The translations under genes and the position numbers were made by a program. A stretch of 64,000 nucleotides of DNA from Paraburkholderia bryophila (GTDB lineage: Bacteria > Pseudomonadota > Gammaproteobacteria > Burkholderiales > Burkholderiaceae): the NCBI RefSeq assembly GCF_003269035.1, contig NZ_QLTK01000033.1, positions 1 to 64,000 of the forward strand. Reading direction: 5' to 3'. The first letter of the stretch is position 1. The number at the start of each line of letters is the position of its first letter. Below are positions 34,386-43,551 of this stretch, in pieces. The notes under the pieces are model-generated. The model worked only from the letters and a program-made list of their open reading frames with translations, had not been told where the DNA came from and did no database searches.

Positions 34386-35015
34386 TTACGCCGGATCGCC
34401 GGCGTCGTGCGGCGCGGCGGTGGGTGCTTTGCGTTTGGAAGATTTGCGCGCGGTCGTTTTGACGACTTTGGCGGCCTTGCTGGTATGGGTGGTTTTTGCG
34501 GCTTTGCGGGGTGTGCCGATTGCCCGCGTCCGCGCGCCGGGCGCGGGCGGCGCGGAGGACTCGGTTGTCGGATCCTCCCGTTCCGCCGCGTCTGATGTAA
34601 ACGCTGCAAGCACCCGCAAGGTCGCCTCCAGATCGCTGCGCGACACGCCTTTCAGTGCTTGCGCGCGCAACGTGACCAGTTCCTCTTCCATTTTCGCGGT
34701 GACCCTGCGGCCTTCTTCGGTCAGCACCACGGTTTTCGCTCGACGGTCTTCGGGATCCTCGTCGCGGCGCATCAAGCCTGCCGCGCACAATTGATCGAGC
34801 AGCCGCACGAGCGACGGACCTTCGATACCGACGTGATCGGCCAGCGTGACCTGGCGCACCGCCGAGCCGAGCCGGCCGGCGGTCAACAGCGGCGTGGCGC
34901 ACGCCTCCGAGACGTTGAAAGCCGCGAGCACGCCGTGGCTCGTGCGCCGCCATTTTCTGGCAGCCACGACCAGGGTGCTACTGACGGTGCGGCGCAATTT
35001 ATCGAGGTTCGACAT
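34386..35015 (-). CDS. MarR family transcriptional regulator
   Basis: A 209-residue regulator. The winged-helix domain spans about residues 10-140 and includes RQVTLADHVGIEGPSLVRLLDQLCAAGLM (helix-turn-helix) and RRDEDPEDRRAKTVVLTEEG, the wing. The C-terminal 65 residues are Lys/Ala/Pro-rich, an extension common in Burkholderia. It ends 6 bases before the FUSC gene and is first in the operon, so it probably represses its own pump and responds to an aromatic acid. Confidence 0.92.
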   Translation of the reverse strand: MSNLDKLRRTVSSTLVVAARKWRRTSHGVLAAFNVSEACATPLLTAGRLGSAVRQVTLADHVGIEGPSLVRLLDQLCAAGLMRRDEDPEDRRAKTVVLTEEGRRVTAKMEEELVTLRAQALKGVSRSDLEATLRVLAAFTSDAAEREDPTTESSAPPAPGARTRAIGTPRKAAKTTHTSKAAKVVKTTARKSSKRKAPTAAPHDAGDPA

Positions 35016-35236
35016 GGGCGGTATTGTATTTCTAAAAAATTCGTTAGCAAACTATTGAATTGCGATTTTTTTGTGACGCGATGAGATGAGAGGGGCAAGC
35101 AACGGGTGGTGGACGCGGGTCGCCCGCTGCCTTGCGGTATCTCCGGTAAACTTACGGCCGCTCATGTCGTTAACCGTATTGTTAGCCGGTTACGCGTTAT
35201 CGATTTCCCAGCCGGCGGAATCTATTGGAAGACATC
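35016..35236. promoter_or_regulatory. Divergent promoter region, marR operon and PYP-like operon
   Basis: The AT-rich tract around 35025-35075 (AAAAAATTCGTTAGCAAACTATTGAAT) lies just upstream of the marR start. The -35/-10 elements of the leftward operon and the MarR operator are expected here. A TTAACCGTATTGTTAGCCGGTTA stretch at about 35168-35190 has weak dyad character. Confidence 0.4.
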
Positions 35237-35605
35237 GTGACTCTGCAATTTGACAACGTGCCGCTCGCGGACCTGAACGCCGCCACCCGCGAGACGTTGG
35301 ACGCGCTGCCGTTCGGCGTGATCGGTTTTGCCGCCGACGGCCGTGTGACCGTGTACAACGCATTCGAATCGGCGGGCGCGGGTTTACGCGCGGCGAACGT
35401 GCTGGGCCGTCACCTGTTCGACGAAGTCGCGCCGTGTATGAACAACTTCATGGTGGCGCAGCGTTTCGAAGACGAAGCCACGCTCGACGCCACGCTGCCG
35501 TACGTGCTGACCCTGCGCATGCGGCCCACGCCGGTGCGGCTGCGCCTGCTGCGCGGGCCCGACAGCGCGACGCGGTTCGTGCTGGTCGACCGTCAGGCGG
35601 CCTAG
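35237..35605 (+). CDS. Photoactive yellow protein-like PAS protein
   Basis: A 122-residue single PAS domain. Tyr40, Glu44 and Cys67 (in RVTVYNAFES and FDEVAPCMNN) match, with the same spacing, Tyr42, Glu46 and Cys69 of Halorhodospira photoactive yellow protein, where Cys binds p-coumaric acid and Tyr/Glu hold its phenolate. The position of PYP Arg52 is Leu50 here, and Thr50 is Ala48. Length matches PYP (125). GTG 35237 is preferred over TTG 35225 because GGAAGA lies just before it. The stop overlaps the start of a diguanylate cyclase (TAGTG), which is its likely output. No Tyr ammonia-lyase or coumaroyl ligase is in the window. Confidence 0.72.
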   Translation: MTLQFDNVPLADLNAATRETLDALPFGVIGFAADGRVTVYNAFESAGAGLRAANVLGRHLFDEVAPCMNNFMVAQRFEDEATLDATLPYVLTLRMRPTPVRLRLLRGPDSATRFVLVDRQAA

Positions 35606-36882
35606 TGGACTCGCTCGACGACGAGGCATTGGAACAGCTCCAGGCGGAGCACGAAGCGCTGCTGTCGTTCGTGTACATGTCGCCGGTCGGCATTGTGCGC
35701 AGCGATCTGGCGGGCCGCATCGATATGATGAATCCGCTCGCCTCGCAATTGCTGATGCCGCTGGTCGGTGCGCACGGCATCGAGAATATTTTCGAAAGCC
35801 TGACGTCGGTCGCGCCGGAATTGCGCAACCTGGTTGAGAGTTTTACGGCCGGGCGCGGTGCGATCTGCGAACATCATCGGATCTTCGTGACGCCGGCGCA
35901 TGAGCGCGCGGTGGTGTTGTCGTGTTCGATCATCAAGATCGGCGCCGATCTGCTGATGACGGTGCTCACCGACGTGTCGCGTCAGGTCGCCGCCGAACGT
36001 CGTGCGCGTCAGACCGAATCATGGCTTGCGGCGATCTACACGAACGTGAAGGACTTTTCGTTCTTCACGCTCGACGCGCAAGGCCGCGTGGAGAGCTGGA
36101 ACGCTTCGGTCGAACGCGTGACGGGTTTCAGCGAAGCGGACGCGCTCGGTCATACGCTCGCGCGCTTCTATTCGCCGGGTCAATTTCCGCCGCACCGTTC
36201 GCCCGAACACCTGGCGTTTGCGCGCGACCAGGGCTGGCATATCGAAGAGTGCTGGTGCGAGACGCAACGCGGCGAGCGCTACTGGGGGCAAATTCTGGTC
36301 GCGGTTTCGCGCGAGGAAGATGGCGAGTTTTCCGGTTATACGGTCGTGCTGCGCGACATCACCGAACGCAAAATCACCGCCGACAACCTCCAACGCCTGC
36401 TCACCACGGATCATCTAACGGGCGCATCGAGCCGTGCGCATTTCTTCGAAGTGGCCGAAGCGGAAATCGCGCGGGCGAAGCGCGACGGCGACGCGTTGTC
36501 GCTGGTCATGCTGGACGCCGATCACTTCAAGCGGATCAACGACACGGCCGGCCATCTGGCCGGCGACGAAGTGCTCAAGCGGGTCGTCAGCGAGGCGACC
36601 CAATTGCTGCGTCCGCAGGATCTGTTCGCCCGTCTCGGCGGCGAGGAGTTCGTGCTGATGCTGAGTGGCGCCGACGCACAGCAGGCGGCGCAGGTGGCTG
36701 AACGCTTGCGCGCGGCGGTGGAAGCGGCGCGGGTCGACACGGTGGCGGGAGAGGTGCGGGTAACCGTGAGTCTCGGTTGCGTGACGCTCAGCGAATCGCG
36801 CGCCACGCTGCAAGCGTTGTTGCATGCCGCGGACCAGGCGCTCTACGAGGCCAAAAGCGCGGGACGTAACTGCGTGCGGTGA
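35605..36882 (+). CDS. Diguanylate cyclase with two PAS domains
   Basis: A 425-residue signalling enzyme starting at GTG 35605, which shares a base with the preceding TAG. PAS domain 1 is at about residues 18-125, PAS domain 2 at about 138-255 (ending VVLRDITERK), and a GGDEF domain at about 265-425. The active site reads GGEEF at 345-349, and an intact product-inhibition I-site RPQD lies at 336-339, five residues upstream. It should make c-di-GMP and be feedback-controlled. Coupling to the PYP-like gene suggests that light or another PAS ligand controls it. It is convergent with the hybrid kinase gene. Confidence 0.92.
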   Translation: MDSLDDEALEQLQAEHEALLSFVYMSPVGIVRSDLAGRIDMMNPLASQLLMPLVGAHGIENIFESLTSVAPELRNLVESFTAGRGAICEHHRIFVTPAHERAVVLSCSIIKIGADLLMTVLTDVSRQVAAERRARQTESWLAAIYTNVKDFSFFTLDAQGRVESWNASVERVTGFSEADALGHTLARFYSPGQFPPHRSPEHLAFARDQGWHIEECWCETQRGERYWGQILVAVSREEDGEFSGYTVVLRDITERKITADNLQRLLTTDHLTGASSRAHFFEVAEAEIARAKRDGDALSLVMLDADHFKRINDTAGHLAGDEVLKRVVSEATQLLRPQDLFARLGGEEFVLMLSGADAQQAAQVAERLRAAVEAARVDTVAGEVRVTVSLGCVTLSESRATLQALLHAADQALYEAKSAGRNCVR

Positions 36883-36939
36883 GATGAATCCGTGCGGAGG
36901 TGTGCCGTGGGCGAATCTGGCTGTAAATCACGCTATGAA

Positions 36940-38598
36940 TCACGCAGCCAGTCCGAGCCGCACCGTGCGCGCCAGATCGTCCAGTTGAAACGGCTTGCGC
37001 AGAATCGTGCAGCGTTTCACCGCCAGCCCGGAAATATCCACATCCGCGTAACCGGTTGCGAGAATCACCGGTAAGTCCTCGCGCATCTTGCGCGCTTCCG
37101 CGATGACGTCGATGCCGTTCATGCCCGGCATCGCGAAGTCGACCATCAGCAGGTCCGGCTTGTCGCTCTCCAGGCGATTCAGTCCGGCGCGGCCGTCCGC
37201 GGCTTCCGTCACGGTGTAGCCGAGCATGCGCAGCGACTCGACCAGCATGGCGCGCACTTCGCCATCGTCTTCCACCACGAGCACCCGTTTTTCGCCGACG
37301 GCATTCTGTTCGATGTCGTAAGCCGCTTCGTTTTGCGGGGCCACGCGCTCGCGCAAGGGCAGCCAGATCTCCACGGTGGTGCCGGCGCCTTCCTCGCTGA
37401 ACAGGCGCGCGGTGCCGCCCGCCTGCCTCGCGATGCCGTAGACCTGGCTCAAGCCGAGTCCGGTGCCTTTGCCGATCGGCTTGGTGGTGAAGAAGGGATC
37501 GAATACGCGCGAGACCACATCGGCGGGCACGCCCGAACCGGTGTCGATCACTTCGAGCACGACGTAACGGCCGTCCGCGAGGGTTGCGTCGGGCGCCGCG
37601 CGCTGTTTGACGTGAATGCTGAGTTGGCCGCCGCCCGGCATCGCGTCGCGCGCGTTGATCGCGAGATTCAGAATGGCCAGTTCGAGCTGGTTGGCGTCCG
37701 CTTCGGTCCACATCTCTTCGCCTTCGATTTCGTTGGCGTAACGGATACTGGATCCGAGCGAGACTGTGATGATGTCGCGCATGCCCTGCAGTAATGCGAC
37801 CACGTCCACGGCTTTGAGATCGAGGTTGCTGTTGCGCGAGAAAGTCAGCAACTGGCCGGTCAGTTTCGCGCCGCGCTCGGTTGCGCGTTTGACCGTGCCG
37901 GCCATGCCGCGAATGCGCTCGTCGCCGCTCACCCGCGCGATCAGCTCCGCGTTGACCATGATCACGTTGAGCAGATTGTTGAAGTCGTGCGCAATGCCGC
38001 CGGTGAGTTGCCCGAGCGCTTCCATCTTCTGCGATTGCACCAGCACCGCCTGCACTTTGGCGCGCTCGTGAATCTCCGTCATGAGCCGATTGTTGGCGGA
38101 CGCGAGTTCGTGAGTGCGTTCGGCAATCCGGCTTTCCAATGAGTCGTTCAACTGCACCAGCGCGTTCTGCGCCTCGATCCGTTCGGCCAGATGGCGACGC
38201 GATTCGTATTGTCGCGCCCGCGCCCGCAGCGACGACGCCACCGCGCGCCGCAGTGTTTCCGAATTCAACGGGCGTTCGAGCACCACCACGTTGCCGAGTT
38301 GCTCGAGCACGGCGAGTCCGCGCGCGGAGCGGTGCCCGACTCGCGACGCGGCCAGCAGGATAAAGGGGAAATCGGACCAGGCGGGTTGCTGCTTGAGCCA
38401 GTCGAATAAACGCGACGCATGGTGATCCGCAAGCGCTTCCTCGGCAATCAGCGCGCTGCCCGCGCCGGCGTCCAGCGCTTCGGTCAGCGCCTCTGCGCTG
38501 CGGCAGGCGACGCAGACGCGCTGGTCTTTGTGCAGCACTTCGGCAATCACATCGGCGTCGCGGCCGAACGGCGCCAGGATAAGGACGCGTTGCTCCAT
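36940..38598 (-). CDS. Hybrid sensor histidine kinase/response regulator
   Basis: A 552-residue protein. Residues 1-120 resemble a degenerate receiver (VLILAPFGRDADVIAEVL) lacking a clear phospho-Asp. A coiled coil lies at about 130-190. HisKA has the phospho-acceptor His204 in GGIAHDFNNLLN; the ATPase domain (NLAINARDAMP, GTGLGLSQVYG) is at about 300-415. A C-terminal receiver has Asp487 in LLMVDFAMPGMNG. No membrane segment, so it is cytosolic. ATG 38598 starts 7 bases after the KaiC-like stop, so the two form an operon in which KaiC probably regulates or is read by the kinase. Confidence 0.9.
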   Translation of the reverse strand: MEQRVLILAPFGRDADVIAEVLHKDQRVCVACRSAEALTEALDAGAGSALIAEEALADHHASRLFDWLKQQPAWSDFPFILLAASRVGHRSARGLAVLEQLGNVVVLERPLNSETLRRAVASSLRARARQYESRRHLAERIEAQNALVQLNDSLESRIAERTHELASANNRLMTEIHERAKVQAVLVQSQKMEALGQLTGGIAHDFNNLLNVIMVNAELIARVSGDERIRGMAGTVKRATERGAKLTGQLLTFSRNSNLDLKAVDVVALLQGMRDIITVSLGSSIRYANEIEGEEMWTEADANQLELAILNLAINARDAMPGGGQLSIHVKQRAAPDATLADGRYVVLEVIDTGSGVPADVVSRVFDPFFTTKPIGKGTGLGLSQVYGIARQAGGTARLFSEEGAGTTVEIWLPLRERVAPQNEAAYDIEQNAVGEKRVLVVEDDGEVRAMLVESLRMLGYTVTEAADGRAGLNRLESDKPDLLMVDFAMPGMNGIDVIAEARKMREDLPVILATGYADVDISGLAVKRCTILRKPFQLDDLARTVRLGLAA

Positions 38599-38605
38599 AA
38601 CCTGA

Positions 38606-40117
38606 CTACCTCGACGTGTCGATGACGTTGGGCTTGGCGCCGAGCAGCGCGGTGCTGCCGCGATACGCCGGCAGGCCGGACAGGACGCCTTCGAAGTCGC
38701 GTAGCGCCTCGCCCACCTCCACGCCGTTGGTGCTGATCCGGAATTGACGGATCGAGCGTTCGTGCGCACTGGCGCGACTCTTCACTGCGGTCACCGCGGT
38801 CAGCACTTCGCCGCGGTGCTCGAAATAGCGGAACAGCACGACCACGTCGCTGAGATAGCTGATGTCGATATCGGTCTGCACCTCGCCGATGATGCCGTGC
38901 TGCCCCAGCACGAGCATCGTGACGACGCCCTGCTGGTTCAGATAGCCGAGCAACTCGTGCATTTGCAGCAGCAGATAACGCTCGCCGGGCATGGCCTGCA
39001 AATAGGCATTCAAACTGTCGATAGCGACGTATCTGGCGCCCTTTTCGACCGAGTTGCGCACGTCGCTCGCGAATTCGCCCGGCGAGATTTCCGCTGGATC
39101 GATCTGGCGCAGCGTCAGCAGGCCACTTTCCACGTGCGGCGCGAGATACATGCCCAGCGTCGTGCAACGAGCGATCAGCGTCGTAAGCGTTTCGTCGAAC
39201 ACGTAGTAGACGCAACGTTCACCGCGCTCCAATGCGGCGATCAGACACGACACCACGGTCGTGGTTTTGCCGACTCCCGACGGGCCGATTATCAGCGCGT
39301 TGGTGCCAGGAAGCAGGCCGCCGCCGAGCAGCGCATCGAGGCCGGGCGTGCCGGTACTTTGCACGTCGGTAAGGAAGTCTGCGCGGTGTTCGGCGGCAAC
39401 CAGCCGCGGATATACGTGAATGCCGCCCGTGTCGAGGGAGAAGTCGTGATAGCCCTCGCGGAACTTGATACCGCGCATCTTGGCGACGCGCATGCGCCGA
39501 CGGCTGCCGCCATAGTCGTGCACGACGTTGTCGAGCGAGATCACGCCGTGTGCGATGCTGTGCAGTTGCACGTCGCGAGGATCGGCCGCGTTGTCGTCGA
39601 GCAGCAGTACCGTGCAATCGCGGGTCGCGAAGTAGCGTTTGAGCGCGAGAATCTGCCGCCGGTAGCGCAATGGGTTCTGCGACAGCAGACGCAACTCCGA
39701 AAGACTGTCGAGCACGATGCGCGCGGGTTTGAGTTCATCGACCTGCTGAATCACGCTGCGCACGGTCTCGCCGAGTTCGACTTCGGCCGGGTGCAGCACG
39801 GTCTGCTCGTACTGCGGGTCGAGGCCTTCGTCGGAAAGCAATTCGAGGATCGTAAACCGGCTGATATCCCAGCCGTGGCTCTCGGCGACCGAAATCAATT
39901 CATTGCGGGTCTCGGAGAGCGTGATGTACAGGCCGACTTGTCCTTCCTCGACACCCTCAAGTAAGAATTGCAACGCCAGGGTGGTTTTACCTGTACCCGG
40001 TGCGCCCTCGACGAGATACATGCGATATGGCGTGAAACCGCCTCCGAGGATGTCGTCGATGCCTTCGATACCTGAGGAAAGACGGCCATTGGGACTAGCG
40101 GCGAGTTTGTTTGACAT
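38606..40117 (-). CDS. KaiC-like RecA-family ATPase with two KaiC domains
   Basis: A 503-residue protein with duplicated KaiC domains: Walker A GAPGTGKTT at 38-46 and GPSGVGKTT at 278-286; Walker B VLDSLSELRLL near 135 and YVAIDSLNAYL in the second half; catalytic acidic residues in LSETRNE and FDETLTT. Layout and length match cyanobacterial KaiC. The KaiC autophosphorylation Ser-Thr pair is not evident. No kaiA or kaiB is adjacent. Such KaiC homologues without KaiA/B in proteobacteria are often coupled to kinases, as here, and may act in stress responses rather than as a clock. Confidence 0.9.
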   Translation of the reverse strand: MSNKLAASPNGRLSSGIEGIDDILGGGFTPYRMYLVEGAPGTGKTTLALQFLLEGVEEGQVGLYITLSETRNELISVAESHGWDISRFTILELLSDEGLDPQYEQTVLHPAEVELGETVRSVIQQVDELKPARIVLDSLSELRLLSQNPLRYRRQILALKRYFATRDCTVLLLDDNAADPRDVQLHSIAHGVISLDNVVHDYGGSRRRMRVAKMRGIKFREGYHDFSLDTGGIHVYPRLVAAEHRADFLTDVQSTGTPGLDALLGGGLLPGTNALIIGPSGVGKTTTVVSCLIAALERGERCVYYVFDETLTTLIARCTTLGMYLAPHVESGLLTLRQIDPAEISPGEFASDVRNSVEKGARYVAIDSLNAYLQAMPGERYLLLQMHELLGYLNQQGVVTMLVLGQHGIIGEVQTDIDISYLSDVVVLFRYFEHRGEVLTAVTAVKSRASAHERSIRQFRISTNGVEVGEALRDFEGVLSGLPAYRGSTALLGAKPNVIDTSR

Positions 40118-40230
40118 GGCGTGTGGTTCGCGTCATTGGATGGTCGGCAATACCTGTCCGGTACGACGAGAGCGCAATTAGCGTGCCTATTTACACCGCC
40201 GAAACTGCGGCCCGCGCGAGCGGCCGCGAC

Positions 40231-41139
40231 CTACTTGTGTGCGCGCGCCATCACCAACTGAACAAAGCGCGTCGCCGCGCTGTTTTGCAACGCCGCCGGG
40301 TAGGCCAGATGCAAGGGCGCACTCAGCCTGGAGGGATTGGCGAGCGTGCAATAGACGGTGCCCACCTGGTCGTAGCGTTGCATCGAGGCAGGCACTAGCG
40401 TTACGCCTAAACCCGCCGCGACGAGATTGATGCCGGACACCATGCGCGGCACTTCACGCGCGATACGCGGCACGAAGCCGGCTTGCCGGCACGCGGCGAG
40501 GATGTCGGCATACATGCCGGGGGCGCCCGGCCGCCGGACCAGAATGAAGTCCTCTTGCGCCAGCGCTTTCAACGACACCTGTGGGCGTTTTTTGCCCACG
40601 CCTTTCAGCAGCGCATGCCCCGCCGGCAATACCACGACCATGGGCTCATCGAGCAGGAGTTCGAACGCCACGCCCTCGCGCGCGTCGACCGGTTTGCGGA
40701 GAAACGCGGCCTGAATCTGCCCTGCGGCCAGACGCTCCATGATTTCCGCCGCGTTGAGCTCGGCCAGCTCCACGGCCACCTCCGGGCACACCGCCCGGAA
40801 CGCGCGGATCGCCTCGGTCGTGAAGGGATGAAACGCGGCCGAACTGGTCAGCCCGATCGAAATCGTGCCGAGCTCGCCACGTGCGATCCGATTCGCCTTT
40901 TCCACTGACTGCTGAAGGTCGTGCAACAGGCGTTGCGCGTCTTCCGCAAAGGCCCGGCCTGCCGGTGTCAGCGTCACGCCGCGCGGCATGCGCACGAACA
41001 GCTCGAAGCCGATCTCTTCTTCCAGCGCGCGAATCTGCTGCGATAGCGGCGGTTGCTGCATGGCCAGTCGCTCGGCGGCGCGGGTGAATTGGCCTTCTTC
41101 GGCGACCGCCAGAAAGTAACGCAGATGACGCAGTTCCAT
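40231..41139 (-). CDS. LysR family transcriptional regulator
   Basis: A 302-residue LysR protein. The winged HTH is residues about 1-62 (MELRHLRYFLAVAEEGQFTR, LAMQQPPLSQQIRALEEEIG), close to the CatM/BenM subgroup. The effector domain follows, with IGLTSSAAFHPF. It is divergent from the porin-hydrolase-MFS-hydrolase genes and probably activates them in response to an imported aromatic or ester-derived compound. Confidence 0.92.
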   Translation of the reverse strand: MELRHLRYFLAVAEEGQFTRAAERLAMQQPPLSQQIRALEEEIGFELFVRMPRGVTLTPAGRAFAEDAQRLLHDLQQSVEKANRIARGELGTISIGLTSSAAFHPFTTEAIRAFRAVCPEVAVELAELNAAEIMERLAAGQIQAAFLRKPVDAREGVAFELLLDEPMVVVLPAGHALLKGVGKKRPQVSLKALAQEDFILVRRPGAPGMYADILAACRQAGFVPRIAREVPRMVSGINLVAAGLGVTLVPASMQRYDQVGTVYCTLANPSRLSAPLHLAYPAALQNSAATRFVQLVMARAHK

Positions 41140-41181
41140 GATGTTCCGTCTCCTGGCCGTGTAGTTCAGGCCACCCCGTTA

Positions 41182-41200
41182 CCATATTCATTAAATATGG
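41182..41200. promoter_or_regulatory. Candidate LysR operator
   Basis: A dyad CCATATT-CATTA-AATATGG fits the LysR-type T-N11-A interrupted palindrome. It lies 42 bases before the lysR start and about 140 before the porin start, where an activator binding site is expected. Confidence 0.6.
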
Positions 41201-41339
41201 GTGGTGCGTAAAACAGGTATTTTACATTTACCACGGTCAATCCTACGATCTCGCTCATCGCATCGATCGATGCCTGCGCTGCCTCAGACAAACACGCCGG
41301 CTACGTTGCGACATAAAACAAAATCGACTGGAGACGTCA

Positions 41340-42395
41340 GTGAAAAAACAATATGCAGTGGCCGCATTGGCCATGGCGGGTTGCGCGGGCGCGCATGCTC
41401 AGGCCTCGGTTACGTTGTACGGCCTGATCGACACCAACCTCGAATTTCTCAACCATGCGGGCGCGAGCGGCGGCTCGCTGGTGCGCGAGAATTCCGGCGG
41501 CCTGAGCAATTCGCGCTTCGGCTTTCGCGGCACGGAAGACCTCGGCGGCGGCAACAAGGCGTTCTTTATTCTCGAGGCCGGATTCAACGGTAACGACGGT
41601 ACCAACGCTACCGCCGGTGTGCTGTTCAATCGGACCGCGGCGGTGGGTGTCGCGAATGACGCCTACGGCGCGTTGTCGGCGGGTTTGCAGTACACCGCCA
41701 TGTACGACACGCTGATCAAATACGACCCGATGGTGTTCGGCCAGCAGTACACGTGGATGCCCACCACCGGTTCCGCGGACAGTTTTTCGTTCAAGGCACG
41801 CGTGAACAATTCGGTCAAGTACGTGGGCCACTTCGGCGGTTTGACGGCCACGGGCGTGTACAGCTTCGGCGGCACGGCGGATTCGTTTCAGAGCAGCGCG
41901 GCCTATGGCGGTGCGCTCGACTACGATAGCGGCAGCTTCGCCGCGGCGCTCGCCTACGACTACCGTAACGGCGCGATTAATTCCACCGGCATGTGGACCA
42001 AATCGCGCAACTGGAGTGCGTCCGCACGTGAGCAGGTCGGCGACCTCACGGTGTTGGGCGGCTACGAGCACTATCTGTACAACCCGACCAAGGGCGCGAC
42101 GGTGTCGTCGGCACTGTGGTTCGGCGGGGTGCGTTATCTGATCGCGCCGCAGTTTCGCGTGACGGTCGCGGAGTACTACCAGACCAACAAGGCGGCCAAC
42201 GTGTCGAACTCATTGATGAGCGTGCTGGGTGCGGACTATATTCTGTCGAAGCGAACCGATGTGTATGCAACCGTCGCCTACGCCGCGTCCACGCGCTACG
42301 CCAACGACAAATACACGCCGGTCGGGTTGACGAGCGACACCGCGTTCGGTCCGAACCAGACCGGCGTGACGCTCGGTATTCGCCACCGGTTCTGA
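41340..42395 (+). CDS. Gram-negative porin (OmpC/Omp38-like)
   Basis: A 351-residue outer-membrane beta-barrel. The signal peptide (MKKQYAVAALAMAGCAGAHA) is followed by QASVTLYGLIDTNLEF, the first strand typical of Burkholderiales porins. PEFG-like loop pieces and the terminal GVTLGIRHRF with C-terminal Phe, needed for Bam insertion, are present. It starts at GTG with GGAG upstream. It heads a likely uptake operon. Confidence 0.94.
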   Translation: MKKQYAVAALAMAGCAGAHAQASVTLYGLIDTNLEFLNHAGASGGSLVRENSGGLSNSRFGFRGTEDLGGGNKAFFILEAGFNGNDGTNATAGVLFNRTAAVGVANDAYGALSAGLQYTAMYDTLIKYDPMVFGQQYTWMPTTGSADSFSFKARVNNSVKYVGHFGGLTATGVYSFGGTADSFQSSAAYGGALDYDSGSFAAALAYDYRNGAINSTGMWTKSRNWSASAREQVGDLTVLGGYEHYLYNPTKGATVSSALWFGGVRYLIAPQFRVTVAEYYQTNKAANVSNSLMSVLGADYILSKRTDVYATVAYAASTRYANDKYTPVGLTSDTAFGPNQTGVTLGIRHRF

Positions 42396-42474
42396 GCATT
42401 TGACTTCTCAACGACGGATTCGACGATGCGCCGCGTTCAAGAAAGACAGCGCACGGTAATCAGGAGCTAGCGGC

Positions 42475-43551
42475 ATGACCTTTTCTCTCTCTCGACGCAC
42501 CGCGACGTTATGCGCCGCAGCAGGCGTGGCCGTGTTTGCGGCACTCGTGCAACCGGCGTGGGCGGCACACGCGTACAAGGCGCATCTGAGGCCGGTCGCG
42601 GTGATCTCCGACACGCGGTTCTCGATCGATACGCCGCTCGGGCATGCCGAATTTCCGCTGTATCTGTCGAAGGACTGGAACGTCGCGCAGCCCCAGGTGA
42701 CGCGTGCGGTGATCGTGATACACGGCAAACTGCGCAACGCGGACGTGTACTACCGTACCGCGCAGAACGCCCGCGACGCTGCGCATGCCGATCCCGACAC
42801 CACGCTGCTGATCGCGCCGCAATTCCTCGCCAATCTCGACCTGCGCGTGCACGATGAACCCGCCGACATGCTGCGCTGGACCGGCGACGCATGGATGGGC
42901 GGCGAAGCGGCAAACGCGCCGTTGCCGATCGGTTCCTACGAGGTGCTGGACGCGATCGTCGCACGTCTGGCCGATCGCAAGCTGTTTCCGAACCTGCGCC
43001 ATGTGGTGTTTGCCGGCCATTCCGGCGGCGGCCAGGTGGTACAGCGCTACGCGGTCGCGGGGCGCAACATCGCCGCGCTGACCGGCGCGGGCATCGACGT
43101 GCGATACGTGGTGGCGAGTCCGTCCACCTACGCTTACTTCGACGCATCGAGGCCTAACGCTCAAGGTGTCGCCGCGCCGTTCGACGCCGCGCAATGTCCC
43201 GACTTCAATCAATGGAAGTACGGCATGGACAACCGGCCGCCGTATCTCGGCGATCGTTCGCCCGCGCAACTCGAAGCGGGCTATGCGGCGCGCCGGATCG
43301 ACTATCTGGTCGGCGGCGCGGACGACGATCCCCAGCAAAGCGCGCTCGATAGATCCTGCGCGGCGGAGGCGCAAGGGCCGCAGCGCGTGGCGCGCGCGAC
43401 CGCGTATTACGCGTATATGCAGTCGCGTCATCCGCAGGGTTTGAATCAGAGTTTTCATGTCGTGCCGGGCGTCGGTCATGATGGTGCGCGAATGTTGACG
43501 TCGGTGTGCGCGTTGTCGGCCATGTTCGGTACGCGGGGGTGCGAGCCATGA
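42475..43551 (+). CDS. Periplasmic alpha/beta-hydrolase-like protein
   Basis: A 358-residue secreted protein. A Sec signal ends around AWA (residue 23). The oxyanion-hole stretch VIVIHGKLRNADVYYRTA, nucleophile elbow FAGHSGGGQVVQRYA (Ser), an acid loop LVGGADDDPQQSALDRSC, and a late VPGVGHDG (His) give a complete Ser-Asp-His triad. It is a paralogue of the gene at 44927. It overlaps the MFS gene by four bases (ATGA), so it is part of the same operon. Likely an esterase acting on a porin-imported substrate. Confidence 0.82.
   Translation: MTFSLSRRTATLCAAAGVAVFAALVQPAWAAHAYKAHLRPVAVISDTRFSIDTPLGHAEFPLYLSKDWNVAQPQVTRAVIVIHGKLRNADVYYRTAQNARDAAHADPDTTLLIAPQFLANLDLRVHDEPADMLRWTGDAWMGGEAANAPLPIGSYEVLDAIVARLADRKLFPNLRHVVFAGHSGGGQVVQRYAVAGRNIAALTGAGIDVRYVVASPSTYAYFDASRPNAQGVAAPFDAAQCPDFNQWKYGMDNRPPYLGDRSPAQLEAGYAARRIDYLVGGADDDPQQSALDRSCAAEAQGPQRVARATAYYAYMQSRHPQGLNQSFHVVPGVGHDGARMLTSVCALSAMFGTRGCEP

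Noticed and set aside
35434..35604. Upstream extension of the diguanylate cyclase frame
   Set aside because: It overlaps the PYP-like gene in another frame and is Arg/Ala-rich; the GTG at 35605 with the TAGTG overlap is the natural start.
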